From Benincasa hispida (Eukaryota; Streptophyta; Magnoliopsida; Cucurbitales; Cucurbitaceae): a stretch of 64,000 nt of DNA. Made by a program: the position numbers and the translations under genes. Of the stretch, positions 10,400-22,859 are shown in pieces. The stretch's first letter is position 1. Each line of letters begins with the position of its first letter. The stretch is taken from NCBI RefSeq assembly GCF_009727055.1, contig NC_052358.1:45140573-45204572 (forward strand). The letters are read 5' to 3'. The notes beneath the pieces are model-generated. The model was not told the DNA's origin. It ran no database searches and saw only the letters and a program-made list of their open reading frames with translations.

Positions 10400-11833
10400 G
10401 AGCATAGAGACCAACTTGAGTTTACAAGATAACTGTCCAAAGCGTGCAGGGAAGAGTGCTTTAGTGAAGATGTCAGTTGGTTGCTCGATTTTAGAGATGG
10501 CTTGAAGGCATAGGGTGGGTTCTAAAGATGATGATGAACAAAATGACAGTTAGTCTCAATGTGCTTTGTTTGTTCATAGAAAACATCATTATGAGCAATC
10601 TAAATAGCACTACGGTTATTATATTGAAGAATGGTAGCATTGGCTTCAGGAGCCCCCATGTCAGTCAGGAGCCAACGAAGCCATAAGACTTCGGAAGTGG
10701 CATCTGCAAGTGCCCGATATTTCGACTCTATGTTGGAATGAGAAACAACAGTTTGTTCCTACTCCGCCAAGAGAGGAGAGAATCAGCCAAATAAAAATGA
10801 TAACCTTTGGTGGATCGTCTATCAGTGGGATCATCAGCATCAGTATAGCTAGAGAGAATAAAAAAGGACCGAGAAGAGAATTGAAAACCATGTCTTAGGG
10901 TGCTCTTAACATTCGCAAAATACGAAGAACAGCGATTAAACGAATAGCACAAGGAGCATACATGAATTGACTGACGACATAGACCATATAGGCAATGTCT
11001 GGACGGGTCACAGTTAAGTAGATGAGACTGCCAACAAGTTGCCTATACAGAGTGGGGTTCTCGAGAGGAACACCCTCAAAAGAAGTCAGACAAATATTGG
11101 AGTCCAACGGAGTTGGTACTAGTACATGCCAAAACATCAGACGCATATTTCACCTAAGATAAGTAATACCCATCAGAATATGATGAGATCTGAAGATTGA
11201 GAAAATAGCTGAGGGGTCCCAGGTCTTTCATCTCAAAATTCTCTCCCAAATAACATTGTAAATCAGATACAACATGAGGGTCACTACCAGTGATAATCAT
11301 GTCATCCACATATAAAAGTAGAAGAACAACGCCATGCGGAGTTTTACGGGTAAAGAGAGTGGAGTCATGAGCACTAGAAACAAACCTAAGTTAAGTGATA
11401 GTAGCACTGAAGTTGCAAACTAGGCACAGGGTGCTTGTTTTAGCCCAAACAAAGGATGTTGAAAAAGACATACTTTCTGAGGTGGAGAAGAGACACCAGG
11501 TGGTGGCATCATATAGACTTCTTCTGATAGAGTGTAATTGAAGAAAGCAATCTTGACATCCATTTGAAGAAGAGGCCACTGTTTAGCAGTAGCTACAGTT
11601 AACAAACTTCGAACAGACGTCATGTGGGCAACAAGGACAAAAGTTTCCTCATAGTCTATACCATACTCTTGAGAATACCCTTTGGCTACCAAACGAGCTT
11701 TATAACATTTAATGGACCTATTGGAGTGAGTTTTGATTTTATAGATCCATTTGCATCCGATAGGTTTCTTGCCAGGAGGTATAACTCAACAAGATCCCAG
11801 GTATAGGTTTTCTACAAATCCTGAAGTTCCTTA
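10400..11833 (-). pseudogene. copia reverse transcriptase and RNase H remnant
   Basis: This is the 3' half of the pol gene of the copia element. Minus-strand translation gives, in order, [20 protein letters not shown] and a QMDVK-type stretch (11420-11700), a LKQAP block, the catalytic LLLYVDDMIITGSD (about 11275-11320), YFLNLQISS, and RNase H pieces including IESKYRALADATSEVLWL (about 10640-10740). The reverse transcriptase copies the element's RNA and RNase H removes the template. Frames change several times (near 11400, 11150, 10900 and 10740) and stops are present, so no functional enzyme is expected. The region ends on its upstream side at the solo LTR at 11834. Confidence 0.85.
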
Positions 11834-13964
11834 TGTTGGGGATGATGCTCTAAACTCTTGTTGGGTCTTGTAGTTTATAAACACAGTTTTGAACAAACGC
11901 TTGTGATGTGATACTATATGATATTTTCTTCACTTTTGTCTATAGAACATTGGATGTTTTAATTGTTTTACCGCAAATCAATAAACTAATATCCCTGGTT
12001 GTCGTTTGTAACTTAAGCATGTATGTGGAGACATACAAGTGGATCATGCCTTAAGTGATAACCAAAATGGTCTGTAGTATATGGATATAGAAGGAAAACA
12101 TTATCCTGGTAACGCTACGGATGTGGTCCGCTTTGTAGAATAGTTACAAGTGTTGTAACTTGCTACAGATGGTCTGATCTTGATCATTCATGTGGAGACA
12201 TGCGAAAGGGGGGGCGTCTTATACAAAGGAGTTTGTATAAGACCGGACCACGAAGTGTTATAAATTCATTATATAACGTCATTCATGACAGAGACTTCAC
12301 TTCACTAGGATGACCATAGGTAACAGGACCCAATCCTGAGTGAGTTGAGAACTCCTTCCTTTGAGGGCGGTCCTTTGATTTGCAAGGGTGTGAGTGGCTA
12401 GATCATCGATTCAAACCTACCACTTTGAGGATTCGTCTGATTTGGGAGCTGGGAACTCAGCTACACAAGATGGAATTCACTTCTTCCTCGAAGCAGGGGT
12501 AAGTAGATAAATTGCTCCTTGATTGAACGATGTGGTGTCACATACCTTCACATGGCCCAAGAGATGTTCACACATAGTAGGACTATGTTGTATTGTTCAT
12601 TAGAGGAATCAAGGGGTACTTAAGGAGTTAGATGTAACTACAGGGGCAAAACGATAAATTGGCCCAGTTGTACTTACGAGCATCTGTGAAGGGTTATCGT
12701 ACTGTTGATTTGGTTATAACTGATGGATATAGAAATATATTTGTGGTGAGAAGAGTTCAGTTGTCGGTCTTTAATAGAATGTCTGGCAGTTAATGAATGG
12801 TGGATCTCGTGGCTAAAGAGTTTAGTCAGCTATTCACGTACCGTTGGAGTTTCGAGTCATAGATTCATAATGTTCCCTTGGTAGCTTAATGGATTCAAGT
12901 TGAGAATCAGTTTTTGGGTCAGTTTGAAGTGTTTAAATTGACAAGAGGAAGTTCGATTGTATATGATATGACTGAACTGGTCAATTATATATGATATGAT
13001 TGACATGATGTATGAGATACATTAATTTGAGAAAAATGATATAAATATGATTTATATATAGTGGAGGAGAAAAGGACTATGGTTAATATATTGCATATGA
13101 TGTGATATTAAACCATCGGTTATAAATATAATATGATTATATTTATTATTTAATTTAATAATTATGGGATAATTATGTCGGCTTTTTCTCCGTAACCGAA
13201 TGAGTTAATGGCAGGTTGCATTTAGTTTGTAACTGAAAGATAAAATGAAAATATTTTCATTTTGCAAAGGATCAGACATTCTCTCACCGATTGTGTACAC
13301 TATCTATCGCATAGCAAACCGAGAGCATACACGATAGCTCAACGTTTACTAAACAATCATGTACACGCGTGCCTTTTCTAAACGATCGCATAGAATTAAC
13401 TAAACGATTGTCTAGATTTTTTCTACGCAATCGCGTGCCCGAGCGTTTTACTAAACGATCGTCTATATGATCTTACCCCTTTTACTACACATTGTGTACC
13501 TTTACCTGAACGGTCAAGCATCCGTCTATATGATAGACACTCGATATCTCCCACTTGCTTGGTCGTGGTAAATGATCTCCCTTCCTCCTTACCTTTACCA
13601 AATCCAACCGAGCCCACACCTCCTGGATTCTCACTTCGAGAATACCGAGGGTTCCGAGTGGTGGTGTCTTCCCTGCTGCTTTGTTCGTGAGTAGACAACA
13701 TCGTGATTTGGTAGATGATAGCTTGGACGGTCTCAGCGAGAGCGAGAGGTGTAGTCTGTTTGACGAGAGTGAGATTTCTGTGAAGAAGGGTTCTTCAACT
13801 GGTATGTATCTTGGTCTCTTTGTTGTTTAAAGTTCAAAACATGTTGTTATTTGTTGTTAAATGCATAACTAGTTTGTTTGATTGTGAATACGGTAATTCT
13901 ATCACAATGAGTTTGGAATGATCTTACTTTTGCTCAAAGGTACTCTTTGACAAGAGTTCCTTCA
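11834..13964 (+). mobile_element. solo LTR (copia family A) inside the copia pol gene
   Basis: It begins TGTTGGGGATGATGC and ends GAGTTCCTTCA, and is 2131 bases long. It is flanked by exact CCTTA copies (11829-11833 and 13965-13969). Dropping the LTR and one copy of CCTTA brings the two broken sides of the host pol gene into one frame, which supports the exact ends. Family members recognised by shared blocks are 54424 onward (plus), 60455-62590 (minus) and 1-1371 (broken). No internal region is present, so it arose by LTR-LTR recombination or as a single-LTR remnant. Confidence 0.88.
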
Positions 13965-13969
13965 CCTTA

Positions 13970-15560
13970 TTCATTGCTTGTTTCCAAAGAGGGTTAGTAC
14001 AGACCTCCTGATAAGAGGAAGGTTGAACCAAAGACATGATAGTGGAAAAGTAGTGATAATCTTTGAGATGATAAGAAGTTTCTCTTACCCCGGTGGATCG
14101 ACAAACAAGAGCAGGTTCTGTTTCTGCATCGAGTATATATGGTTGATCCAGGAGTGCATTAGTAGAAGAAGATTAATCAAGCTCAGAGATAGACAGGGTG
14201 GAAAGGTCAAACGAAGGATCATAGGCAGGGAAGAAATCAATACAGGGATTAGTGAAGAACGAGTGAAGGCTAGTAAGGGAAGCATGACAAAAAGAAAGAC
14301 TAGAAAACATATGATGCTCCCAAAACGTGACATCATGGGAGATACGCAGCCTTTTTTAAATAGGATCCCAACACCAGAATCCTTTATGCTCAGTGCCATA
14401 GCCAAGAAAACAACATAGACGAGCCTAGGGTTCGAGTTTAGTATGTTCATGAGGATGAAAAAAAACAAAAAAACACATACCCAAATACTTTGAGATGAGA
14501 GTAAGAAAGAGGGGTGATACAATCATTCTAAAGGAGACAGATTGTGAACAGTTGCGGAAGGTAGGCGATTGATGACGTAAACAGATGTAAGAGTGGCCTC
14601 ATCCCAAAACTTCTCAGGACAAGATGCAAAGAGAGGCTGAGCACAGATAGAATCGAGGATATGAAAATGTTTACACGCACTTGACCATTTTGTTGAGAGG
14701 TATGAAGGCACAAACATTGGACAAGAGTGCCCTGTTGGGCGAGGAAAGAAAGTAGGTGAGAGTCTTTACACTTCATTGTATTATCAATGCGAAGAATTTT
14801 GATGGTGTGTGAAAACTGAGTGTGGACCATTTTGGCAAACTTAATGTAGATGTGAGGTAGAGAAGAATGAGGTTTAAGAAAGCATATCCAGGTAAAACGG
14901 GAATAGTTATCAATAAATAATAAAAAATAATGAAAACCATTGATAGTAGGAATAGGTGCAGGGTCCTAAATTCAAAGTGAACGAGACCAAAAGGGCATCA
15001 TATAATGAAGCAGAAGTAGAAAAAGCCAGAGCAGGTTGCTTCGAAAGTTTGCAATGTAAACAGTCAAAAGAACTTAATTGTGAAACATTATTCAAACTAC
15101 CAACAGAAATTAAATTACAAGGTTTGTTAGATGATGCATGACCAAGATGCAGATGCCACTAATATGTACCCAATATCGGCGACAACAGTAGATAGAGGTG
15201 GTAGAATGGGTGGCTGAAAGAATGTGAGCTCAAACAATCGTCCCACCTTACGACCCATACTAATCGTTTGACCTATCCGCAAATCCTGAACCTAACAACC
15301 ATGAAGGGAAAAGAAAATAATGAGTCTTATGTCACACAAGTAACCAACAGAAGCCAAATTAAATGTCAGGTTAGGGACATGGTAAGTATTGGAAAGGGTT
15401 GTGGTTGGTGTATTAACAGTACTAATACGAGAAATGGCCATATGGTTACCATCAGCAGAATGAACAGGAGGAAGAGATTTGACAAGGGTGGAGGAAGACA
15501 ACAGAGATCATATGATTGCATCAAGATAAATCAAGGAGTCAATATATACCTAGTGTGATA
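13970..15560 (-). pseudogene. copia integrase and pre-integrase remnant
   Basis: This is the upstream pol part of the same copia element. Minus-strand translation shows a WKQAMN start-of-RT block next to the solo LTR, an integrase C-terminal stretch, and integrase-core pieces such as SFLAQQGTLVQ followed by HTSQQNGQV (14528-14830), which contain the conserved QNG. A pre-integrase region with GH..I and the residues of the zinc-binding domain follows toward 15500. Integrase would insert the cDNA into the chromosome. Several frameshifts and stops break it, and no single frame spans the domain. Confidence 0.75.
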
Positions 15561-16492
15561 GCAAGAGCAGGATAAATGGAGGATAACACCCGTTTGAGCA
15601 AATCCTGAAGATCACTGATCTAGAGACTCGGAGGGGTGAAAGATGTCGCGGTAGTAACAATGAATGAAGAGTCAGGCTTAGAAGAATTCTTCGACTTGGT
15701 GTTACAACCTGAGGGATGAGGTAGTCTGATTGGACAACTATCTACAATACGCCCATGCTTATGGCGATACCTACACTAAATGGTAGGGCAATTAGCAAAC
15801 TTATGGCCGAGCGATTTGCAATTTTTGTAGAAAAATGACTAAGCGGAGGAGCAGGTGTGAGTGATGGTGAGAGAAACATCAAATGATATCGAGGAGACCA
15901 GCCCAAGTCTTCTTTCCTTAAAGAAAATTTCCTAGATTATAGCATTAGAGATGGCAAAGGACTATGATGCAACAAAGCATCATTAACAGATTCATATTCT
16001 GGCTGGAGTCCTATAAGAACCTTAATGAGTCCAGATGATCCGGACTAATTTTGGTCTGGTCTAACTGAGTCTAAATGGGTTGAAGAATGTCCAGATACTC
16101 CTTCACAGATTGCCCAGTCTCCTGATTGATGCTCACCGGAGTTGTGTGCAACTGATAATAGTGATCGAGACAATTAGTTTGGAACCTGTAAACAAAAAAT
16201 CCCATAGTTCTTTAGCAGTATTGAACGCATCAAATTGAGTATGAATGGCTAGGATGGAAGTGTTACCCAGCTATATGATGATCTGGTGATTTTTGCTATC
16301 TCACTCCTCCAATCTTTCAATAAACTTGTTTTCTTCTTCATTGGCACTTTTGACAAGTTAAGTAATATCTCCAATAACAATCTGCCACAACTTGCGTACA
16401 ATCAAGAAACTCTTCATTTGATAAACCCAAGTTATGTAGTTGGTTCCATCAAGCATAGTGCTAATAGGACAAAAAATATCATTTTTTTCCAT
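15561..16492 (-). pseudogene. copia gag remnant with CCHC zinc knuckle
   Basis: On the minus strand an ATG at 16492 opens a gag-like frame (LDGTNYITWVYQMKSFL, typical of the UBN2/copia gag start). Farther on, a CCHC knuckle reads CKNCKSLGHKFANC at about 15785-15835. Gag forms the virus-like particle and the knuckle binds RNA. Stops occur after about 70 codons and repeatedly afterwards, so it is non-functional. Long plus-strand frames over this area, such as 16286-16867, are shadows. Confidence 0.75.
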
Positions 16493-17263
16493 GAGAAAGA
16501 AAGTAAACAGACGGCTCAGCTGGGAAATATGGCTTGGCTAAACAGAGACGACTCAACTAGGAGATATGACTCAGCTCGACTCGAAGTGGTATGGTTCGAC
16601 TCAGCTAAAGGGATGGTTCAGCTCAACTCGGACCTCTACAAAGGATTCTTCGATGAGTGGAGATTTCAACAAGTGCTTCAAAGTCGATGGGTGCTTCGAC
16701 AGGTAGGAGAACAGGTAGATCTGACCAAATCTGGTGTAGCGTTGGATCTGGTGATGACAACTACAAACGAATCAGAAGTAGATCTAAAGGGATGCTTTAG
16801 ATCTAGAGCTGAATTCTCAAGATCCCAGATGCACACACATGACCGAGCTGAGAACGAAGAAGACTGACACTCCACTAGAGAATGTGGGATCTCTACTTAA
16901 ACGGGCAGAGGCCAAAGAAGACAGATGCTCGAATGGACAGAGACCAAAGAAGATAGATGCTCAAATGGAAAACATGTGACCGAAACACGAATGGACTTTT
17001 TCTTTTATGGCAAAAGGGTGCCAACAAGGTGTAGTAAATCAAGGTCAGAAAAGAGCTTTTCAGTCAAGACTGGTCGGGGCTCTGGAGAGGTGAAAAGAAT
17101 ATGCAACCCAATGCATGAACGAACGGAGAGGATGCGACCAACACGCCAACGGACAAAGGGATTCGAAAGAGGCGCGAACGAACGGAAAGATTTGATGCTC
17201 TTGATGGATCTGGATGAACCACGATGGCTGTTGGGCACGAATCAGGATGTCGACCCTAATTTT
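16493..17263 (-). other. 5' leader of the minus-strand copia element
   Basis: This is the untranslated leader between the primer-binding site and gag. It contains short repeats of 'gactcagct', 'cagctcgactc' and 'gatctgg' type words (16510-16780) and is less AT-rich than its surroundings. Plus-strand frames at 16286-16867 and 16925-17272 run through it but resemble no protein. Confidence 0.5.
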
Positions 17264-17276
17264 GGGCTCTGATACC
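17264..17276 (-). other. primer-binding site (initiator Met tRNA type), split from its LTR
   Basis: The minus strand reads GGTATCAGAGCCC, the usual copia primer-binding site. The solo LTR at 17277-19190 inserted exactly here. The target duplication ATACC is part of this site and appears again at 19191-19195, next to the 5' LTR. Confidence 0.85.
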
Positions 17277-19190
17277 TATTAGAAATGTCCTAAAACTCGC
17301 AGTTCATAAATATTGTTAACATATTCAATTTACCAATAAAAGTATTATTGAGTATTTTATTCAATTGTTATTGACATTGCTTTATGTTATAAAAATCCAA
17401 TAAACGAATCCATGAATACTTTAACTCTATATGGCCACATAAACGAGGATCAAGTTTTAGTATATAGCCAAAATAGTCTATAAAGATATGGATGAGATTG
17501 GGTACCTCATCTTGGTGACACCATCGGATGCGGTCCATTTTGTATACTAATACAAAGGATGTAATCCCAAAATCATTCATGTGGAGACATGTGAATGGGG
17601 GCATTCTATGTTATGAGTTTGCATAAGACTGGACCTCGAAATAGTCACTTTTCTTTATAACAACCGTTTACTGTTAAAATTGACTATTTAAAATTCAATG
17701 ACCTATGGTAATTCGATCTTAATCTTGAGCTAACTATGAACTCATGTTCATTTGGGATTATCTTTTGATCTGCATAGGTGAGAGTAGTCCAACAACATTG
17801 CTCAATAAGCCTTCCATTTTGGAGTTAAGACCGGATAGATAGGGGACATAGTTCTACAAGATGAAATTTACTCCTATCCAACTTAAGGTTAGCAGATAGG
17901 TTGTTCTTTTAAGCACTGATTCCTAGTCTTGAACAATGGGGCCCCACTCTTTCATGATCAAGAGGGTTATGGTTTATAAGTTGGACTATAAACCAATTGT
18001 TCAATGGAGGATTAGTGGGAGCTTAAGGATCAAGATGTATTTTCAGGGGTAAAAGGGTAATTTTGACCTAGCTGTAAATACGAATGACCTGTGAATGATT
18101 GACTTACTAATTATGGTTATAGTGGACAAAAATATATTTACAGTGAGGAGAGTGCAACTATCGAGCTATAGTAGTATGTCTTGGTAGTTAACGAAAATTA
18201 ATTAATTCGGTTTAAAGAGTTTAAATCAATTAATTATGAATCGTTGGAGCTTAGGACTTGTAGGTCCATAAGATCTCTCTACTGACTTGTAAATTAAATC
18301 TTGGATTAGTGAATTGAACAAATTTGAATTGTTCAAATCGAAATTAAGGTTTTTAAATTTATAATGTTCAAATTAAATTTAGGGATTAATTGATTTGTAT
18401 TTGATATAATTAATGCATTTAATTTTCAACGAAATTTGAGAGTTTAAAATATTTAAATATTGATTTGATGTTGAATTGCATGAATAGGATTCATGTATTA
18501 ATGAGGTGTTTGATTGATTTAATATTTAATATTAAATTATCATTTTAATTAATTAATTAAATTTGTTTAATTAATTATTTAAAATTTTATTTTTAAAATT
18601 AGAAATTCATAAATAAATTTAATTAAAGGTGATTTTATGAAAATCATTTTTAAATTTATTTTGAAAAATGAATTTTATTTTAGAAAAAAGAAAAAAAAAA
18701 CAAGTTAGTGGATTAATCCAACTTTTGTTGGAATAATCCACAAAATCCAACACCTAAGCCTAAGAATTAATGCAATTTGATGTGTCAAATTGTATTAATA
18801 CTTAGTGCTGGCATGTATTGAACATTTAAATACGTTCAATTTCTCAGATTTTAGAACATGCAACTTGAATTTTTTAGAAAAAAATTTGATCTCTTCCTTC
18901 CCGTCCAAAAACCCTCTTCAACCTCATCCTAATTGATCTCAATTCGATACTTCTACTACACATTTTTCAAGCTAGAGATCAGTAAAAAAACTCCTCTTGA
19001 TGGTCAACTGCGAGTTTGATGATCTAATTCGTGGGGTTTAGTTGGAATTAAAGAGTTTTTATCAAAGGTAATGTATTTATGAAACCCTCTTTAAAAAACT
19101 GTTTTGATGCATGCTTTAAATTCAAATTAAGTGTAATTTGAGTGCTTATTGATTCTGATTTCTTTCGCTGTTTGTTAGTTTACTCTATTA
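17277..19190 (+). mobile_element. solo LTR (copia family B) at the LTR/primer-site junction
   Basis: It runs from TATTAGAAATGTCC to CTCTATTA (1914 bases), with exact ATACC copies on both sides (17272-17276 and 19191-19195). The expected TG..CA ends have decayed to TA..TA. It belongs with the inverted copy at about 36500-38041, which starts TGTTGGGTTGTATGTCC and shares CCTAAAACTCGCAGTT. It also shares middle blocks with family A ('cattcatgtggagacatg', 'tacaagatg', 'gttggagctt'). Confidence 0.88.
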
Positions 19191-19195
19191 ATACC

Positions 19196-19330
19196 AAGTT
19201 GAAATAATACTGTATGTTGTATTTCTATTTTGTGTATATAATAGGAAAAATACAAATATATTTATATACAGAGAAATACCCAAAAATAGATATATACAAA
19301 AACTTCTCAACAACCCACAAAATCAGGCCA
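19196..19330 (-). repeat. 5' LTR of the minus-strand copia element
   Basis: This is a direct copy of the 3' LTR at 10209-10378, about 135 bases long. It is bordered by ATTCC at 19331-19335, matching 10204-10208. Confidence 0.75.
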
Positions 19331-19335
19331 ATTCC

Positions 19336-22300
19336 AATGTGAGATCAATTGAAGAGGAAAAATAGAGAATATTCTTTAGAGATAAATAAAGGATTCAAGA
19401 CTCGAGATCACAGACTTCACAACAAGAGCACGTGTGGCACAAATTGTTTAGAGTTTTTCCCTTTTTTGATTCAGTAGTTTTCTTGTTAAAATTTCTAGAA
19501 AAATTATTCCTTGTTATGATATTGAGTAAGTGAAACTGATCTAATTTAGAGATTTTATATTTCTTTTTCTGGATAATTTAATTTTTTATTTTAATTGATA
19601 AACTACTTTAGTGGGCAACAATTCATTCATATGTTTGTATGTTTAATTCTTTTACTCTCTTAATAAAAGATTAAACATTTACGTGGTTTAATTTTTATCT
19701 TGAGAGAGTGAAATTTAGACTATATTAGAACAATAAATGCATGACTGCAAGTAAAAGCTTGCATAGGAGTGGAGGTTTTCTAATAGAAGTTATTAGTTAC
19801 TTTACTAAAAGAGACTTGAGTTCCTATAGCGACAAACATGAATGATTTACTCATAGTGATCACATATAAAAGGGACTAAGAATACTTTTAGGAATAGTTA
19901 ACAGTTAATATCTTGTTTATTTGTAGGAAACAAACTAGATATGAATTTTACAAATTAGTGGGAGTATAAATTGAGCTCGGGAGAGGAAGATAATAACAAT
20001 AGTATCTTATTGACTTAAGTTTGTTGTACGATAAAAGTAATATATTTAATTTATTGAGTTTATTGTTCTATGCATGAAATCACTTTTTAAGGCATCTTGT
20101 CTGAATGGTTGTCTCCACTTTGTTAGAATTAGAGTAGTTTTAGTTTAATCAAATCTATGTTATTATGTTCTCTTAGATAAAATAAAGTTGCATTAGTAAC
20201 TGTGGTACTTCTTCAAAATAGAAACTTAATCTTGAGAACAATACTCGAACTCAATTCCATATATTAAAACTTGACCGCACAATCGCAGGTTTGCATGGTG
20301 TAAATATCACGCTCATCTATATATGTTTTTTTATTTACTTTAGAATTTAAGTTAAATTATTCTTGAGGTTTTCCATTTTAAATGTCATGCATGTAGTAAT
20401 GATTCTAAATAGAGATCTTAGAAAGATAGATTAGTACATATTTGTTTTCATAGAAAATATTTATGAAAAATAATTATCAAACAATTTATTATTTTTTATA
20501 AAAATAAAAAAGTTAAAAACAGTTAGTTTTCTTTTCTATTTTTGAAAGATAGAAAATTAAAAACTTAAATGGTTATCGATGAGTCTTTAGTTATCAAACA
20601 ATTTATTATTAATTTTTTCTATATTTTGAAAGAAAAATACTTATGTGCTTCTCATACGGTAAATATCTTTGTACATTCCACTAAATTATCTAATCATAAT
20701 TTGTTACCTGATAAATTCTTCTTACTTTTTTTTTAAACATTTTAATTTATTTTTTTGTGTGATGAAAGTAGCATGCACGTGGAATGCACAAAGATATATG
20801 CATCGTCTGATGCACTCATGTATTGCTCAAAACTAAAAATTAAAAAAAAAATGTTATATCAAATAAGTTTATATTTTTCAAAATTTTCAAAAACAAGAAA
20901 TTAAATCAAATATAGAAAAGCCCAAAACCAAAAACTTAAATGGTCATCACCCATAATTATGAAATAAATTAACAAAAACACACATACATATCTAGAGGTA
21001 ATATTAACCAAACTAATATAGTCTGTGTACAAAGTTTAATCATAATTTTAAATAATTGTAAACACCATTATTATATTTAGTGTCTTACCAACGTTAAATT
21101 GGTGACTCAAATACTCGCTCGGAATTATACTAATTTCTATTCATAACTAAGATAGTATAATATTTATCTTTTAAACGTTTTTGTACAAATCAGTTTGTCA
21201 TGAAATCTTTAAATGATACAAATAGTATCAACATGGATGTCATATAAAACTAAAGTTTGGGGAATACATTGCTACTTTAGAAAAAGTTTGTTGGCTAAAA
21301 ATATTTGAAAAAACAACCATTTATACTTGAATCAATTTTATAAACTCTGAACTAATAATTATATCAATTTGAATCCTAAAATTTTATAATTTTATCGATT
21401 TATATCCTTCATTATGTTCTATTTGAGAAAATCTTATATGAAACTTATAATTTTATCAATTAAACCTCCAAACGTTCATAAGTTCATCAATTTAGACTCT
21501 TAATCAGAATTTCTTTTGACAAATCGTTTATGCATTTACTCTAATCATCTATTTTGTAAAATTAACATTTGAAGAAATCTACATATATTTGAGAATCAAT
21601 GCATGAATAAATTTTTAAAAGTAATCATAATGAAATGTCTAAAATAATTAATTTAAGAAAATTTAGGGGCTTAATTGACTCAAAGCGTAAGTTTCACACA
21701 ATCTTGATCGAACGAAATCTAGAGAAGGCTGTAAAATATTGATTCACTCACAAGGCATCAAAATTTTAAATTAATACAATTATTAGTTAAGGATTTTAAC
21801 TAATACAATCCCCAAAATTTAGATATATAAATTGATATTTACCCAAAATATTATTTAACAAAAAAAATAAATATTAACTTGCATAATACTTACCTACATA
21901 CTTATCAATATTTGCCAACATATTGAAGATGATAAGATTATATTGATTAACGTGTATACAAACATTTTATCAACCTCAAAGTTAGAATGTACTGGTTCAA
22001 TTGGTATCAAGTACGTACAATCAATTTCGAAATTAGAGGTTCAATCTTTTATCCCATATATATATAGACACACTTTTCTTCCCCACCAAATATCTATGCT
22101 TTAATATGCGTGGAAAAGATGTTAGAAAAAGAACAAGTTGATGAAAAGAAATGTCTTGGAAAGACTAGTGCAATAATGCATACAACTAGGGTCAAGGAAA
22201 GGGAGAGCTAAACCATGATTCATATGTTTATTTGATGGTGAATTATTGTCCAATATTTTTCTGATCAATTAAAATATACGTTAGAAAGTTGATCTACATG

Positions 22301-22544
22301 TAAGCTAATTAGAACAGCACTTGCACCCATTTTTCTGTACTCTTAAGTAGTGACAAATCTAGAATTTCATAGTTATCGTAAAATTATATAAAGTTATAAA
22401 CAATTTCTGAAAATTTAAAAAATATATAATTAATTGAGGTCTTTTTAAATATAAAAAACATTTAAAATAGTTACACTTTTGTAAAAAAAATTCCAAAAAT
22501 ACAAACACTTTTAGAATTTTTTTGCTATAAAGTGTAAATATTTT
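19336..22544. other. AT-rich region without a gene
   Basis: No coding motif was found. The part up to about 20320 resembles the tail of a gypsy-type LTR in style (runs about a starting frame followed by 'acttgaccgcacaatcgcagg'), but I cannot define its ends. At 20435-20960 there are phrases of the 'aaacttaaatggttatc' type seen in the MITEs at 6999 and 27465. At 21300-21900 there are loose 'aatttagactc..aatcaattt' phrases common in degenerate plant repeats. Confidence 0.45.
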
Positions 22545-22858
22545 TGGGATGTTCTTCGTGGCGATCATCTCTTGATTCTCGGGAGATCCCATGCGAAGAC
22601 AAGCAATTTCCTCCGACAATGATGGAGAATCCCTATTCAAACTACCTGAGTCTGCGCCTGCTGCAATTATCACTCCTTGGTCAACTTAATACTAAACCAG
22701 ATCAAGCCCGGGAATCCATCTCTTTCTTCTAGCTTCGACGCTTGAAGTTACGTTCCGGGGATTCATGTTTGCTTTTAAAGACTTAGTGCGTGCAATTAAC
22801 AAGAAGTTCCCTACGGGGCTATTCCCCAGCTCCCGAAGGGGGACAGTTTATAGCTCAA
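22545..22858. other. GC-rich, organelle-like DNA of unidentified origin
   Basis: The base composition jumps from strongly AT-rich to near balanced at about 22545, and the segment runs into the ycf2 piece. A minus-strand frame (22550-22675) reads as a plausible protein, and a plus-strand frame (22765-22974) continues across the junction, but neither is recognised. It may be mitochondrial DNA that carried the plastid piece, or plastid DNA joined out of order. Confidence 0.4.
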
Positions 22859-22859
22859 T

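Larger units (their letters stand above)
10209..19330 (-). mobile_element. Ty1/copia retrotransposon (minus strand), decayed and twice interrupted
   Basis: Read from right to left on the minus strand the order is short 5' LTR, initiator-Met type primer-binding site (GGTATCAGAGCCC, 17264-17276), gag with a CCHC knuckle, pre-integrase/integrase, reverse transcriptase with YVDD, RNase H, purine tract and 3' LTR. That gag-INT-RT-RH order is copia. The repeat ATTCC flanks it at 10204-10208 and 19331-19335 and is a plausible target duplication. Two solo LTRs from other families lie inside it: 11834-13964 and 17277-19190. All frames carry stops and shifts. Confidence 0.85.

Noticed and set aside
13423..13701. 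92-codon minus-strand frame
   Set aside because: It lies wholly inside the solo LTR at 11834-13964, opposite to its direction. No motif.
16286..16867. 193-codon plus-strand frame, the longest in its area
   Set aside because: It is opposite to the copia gag and leader, which have clear minus-strand motifs; this frame is a shadow.
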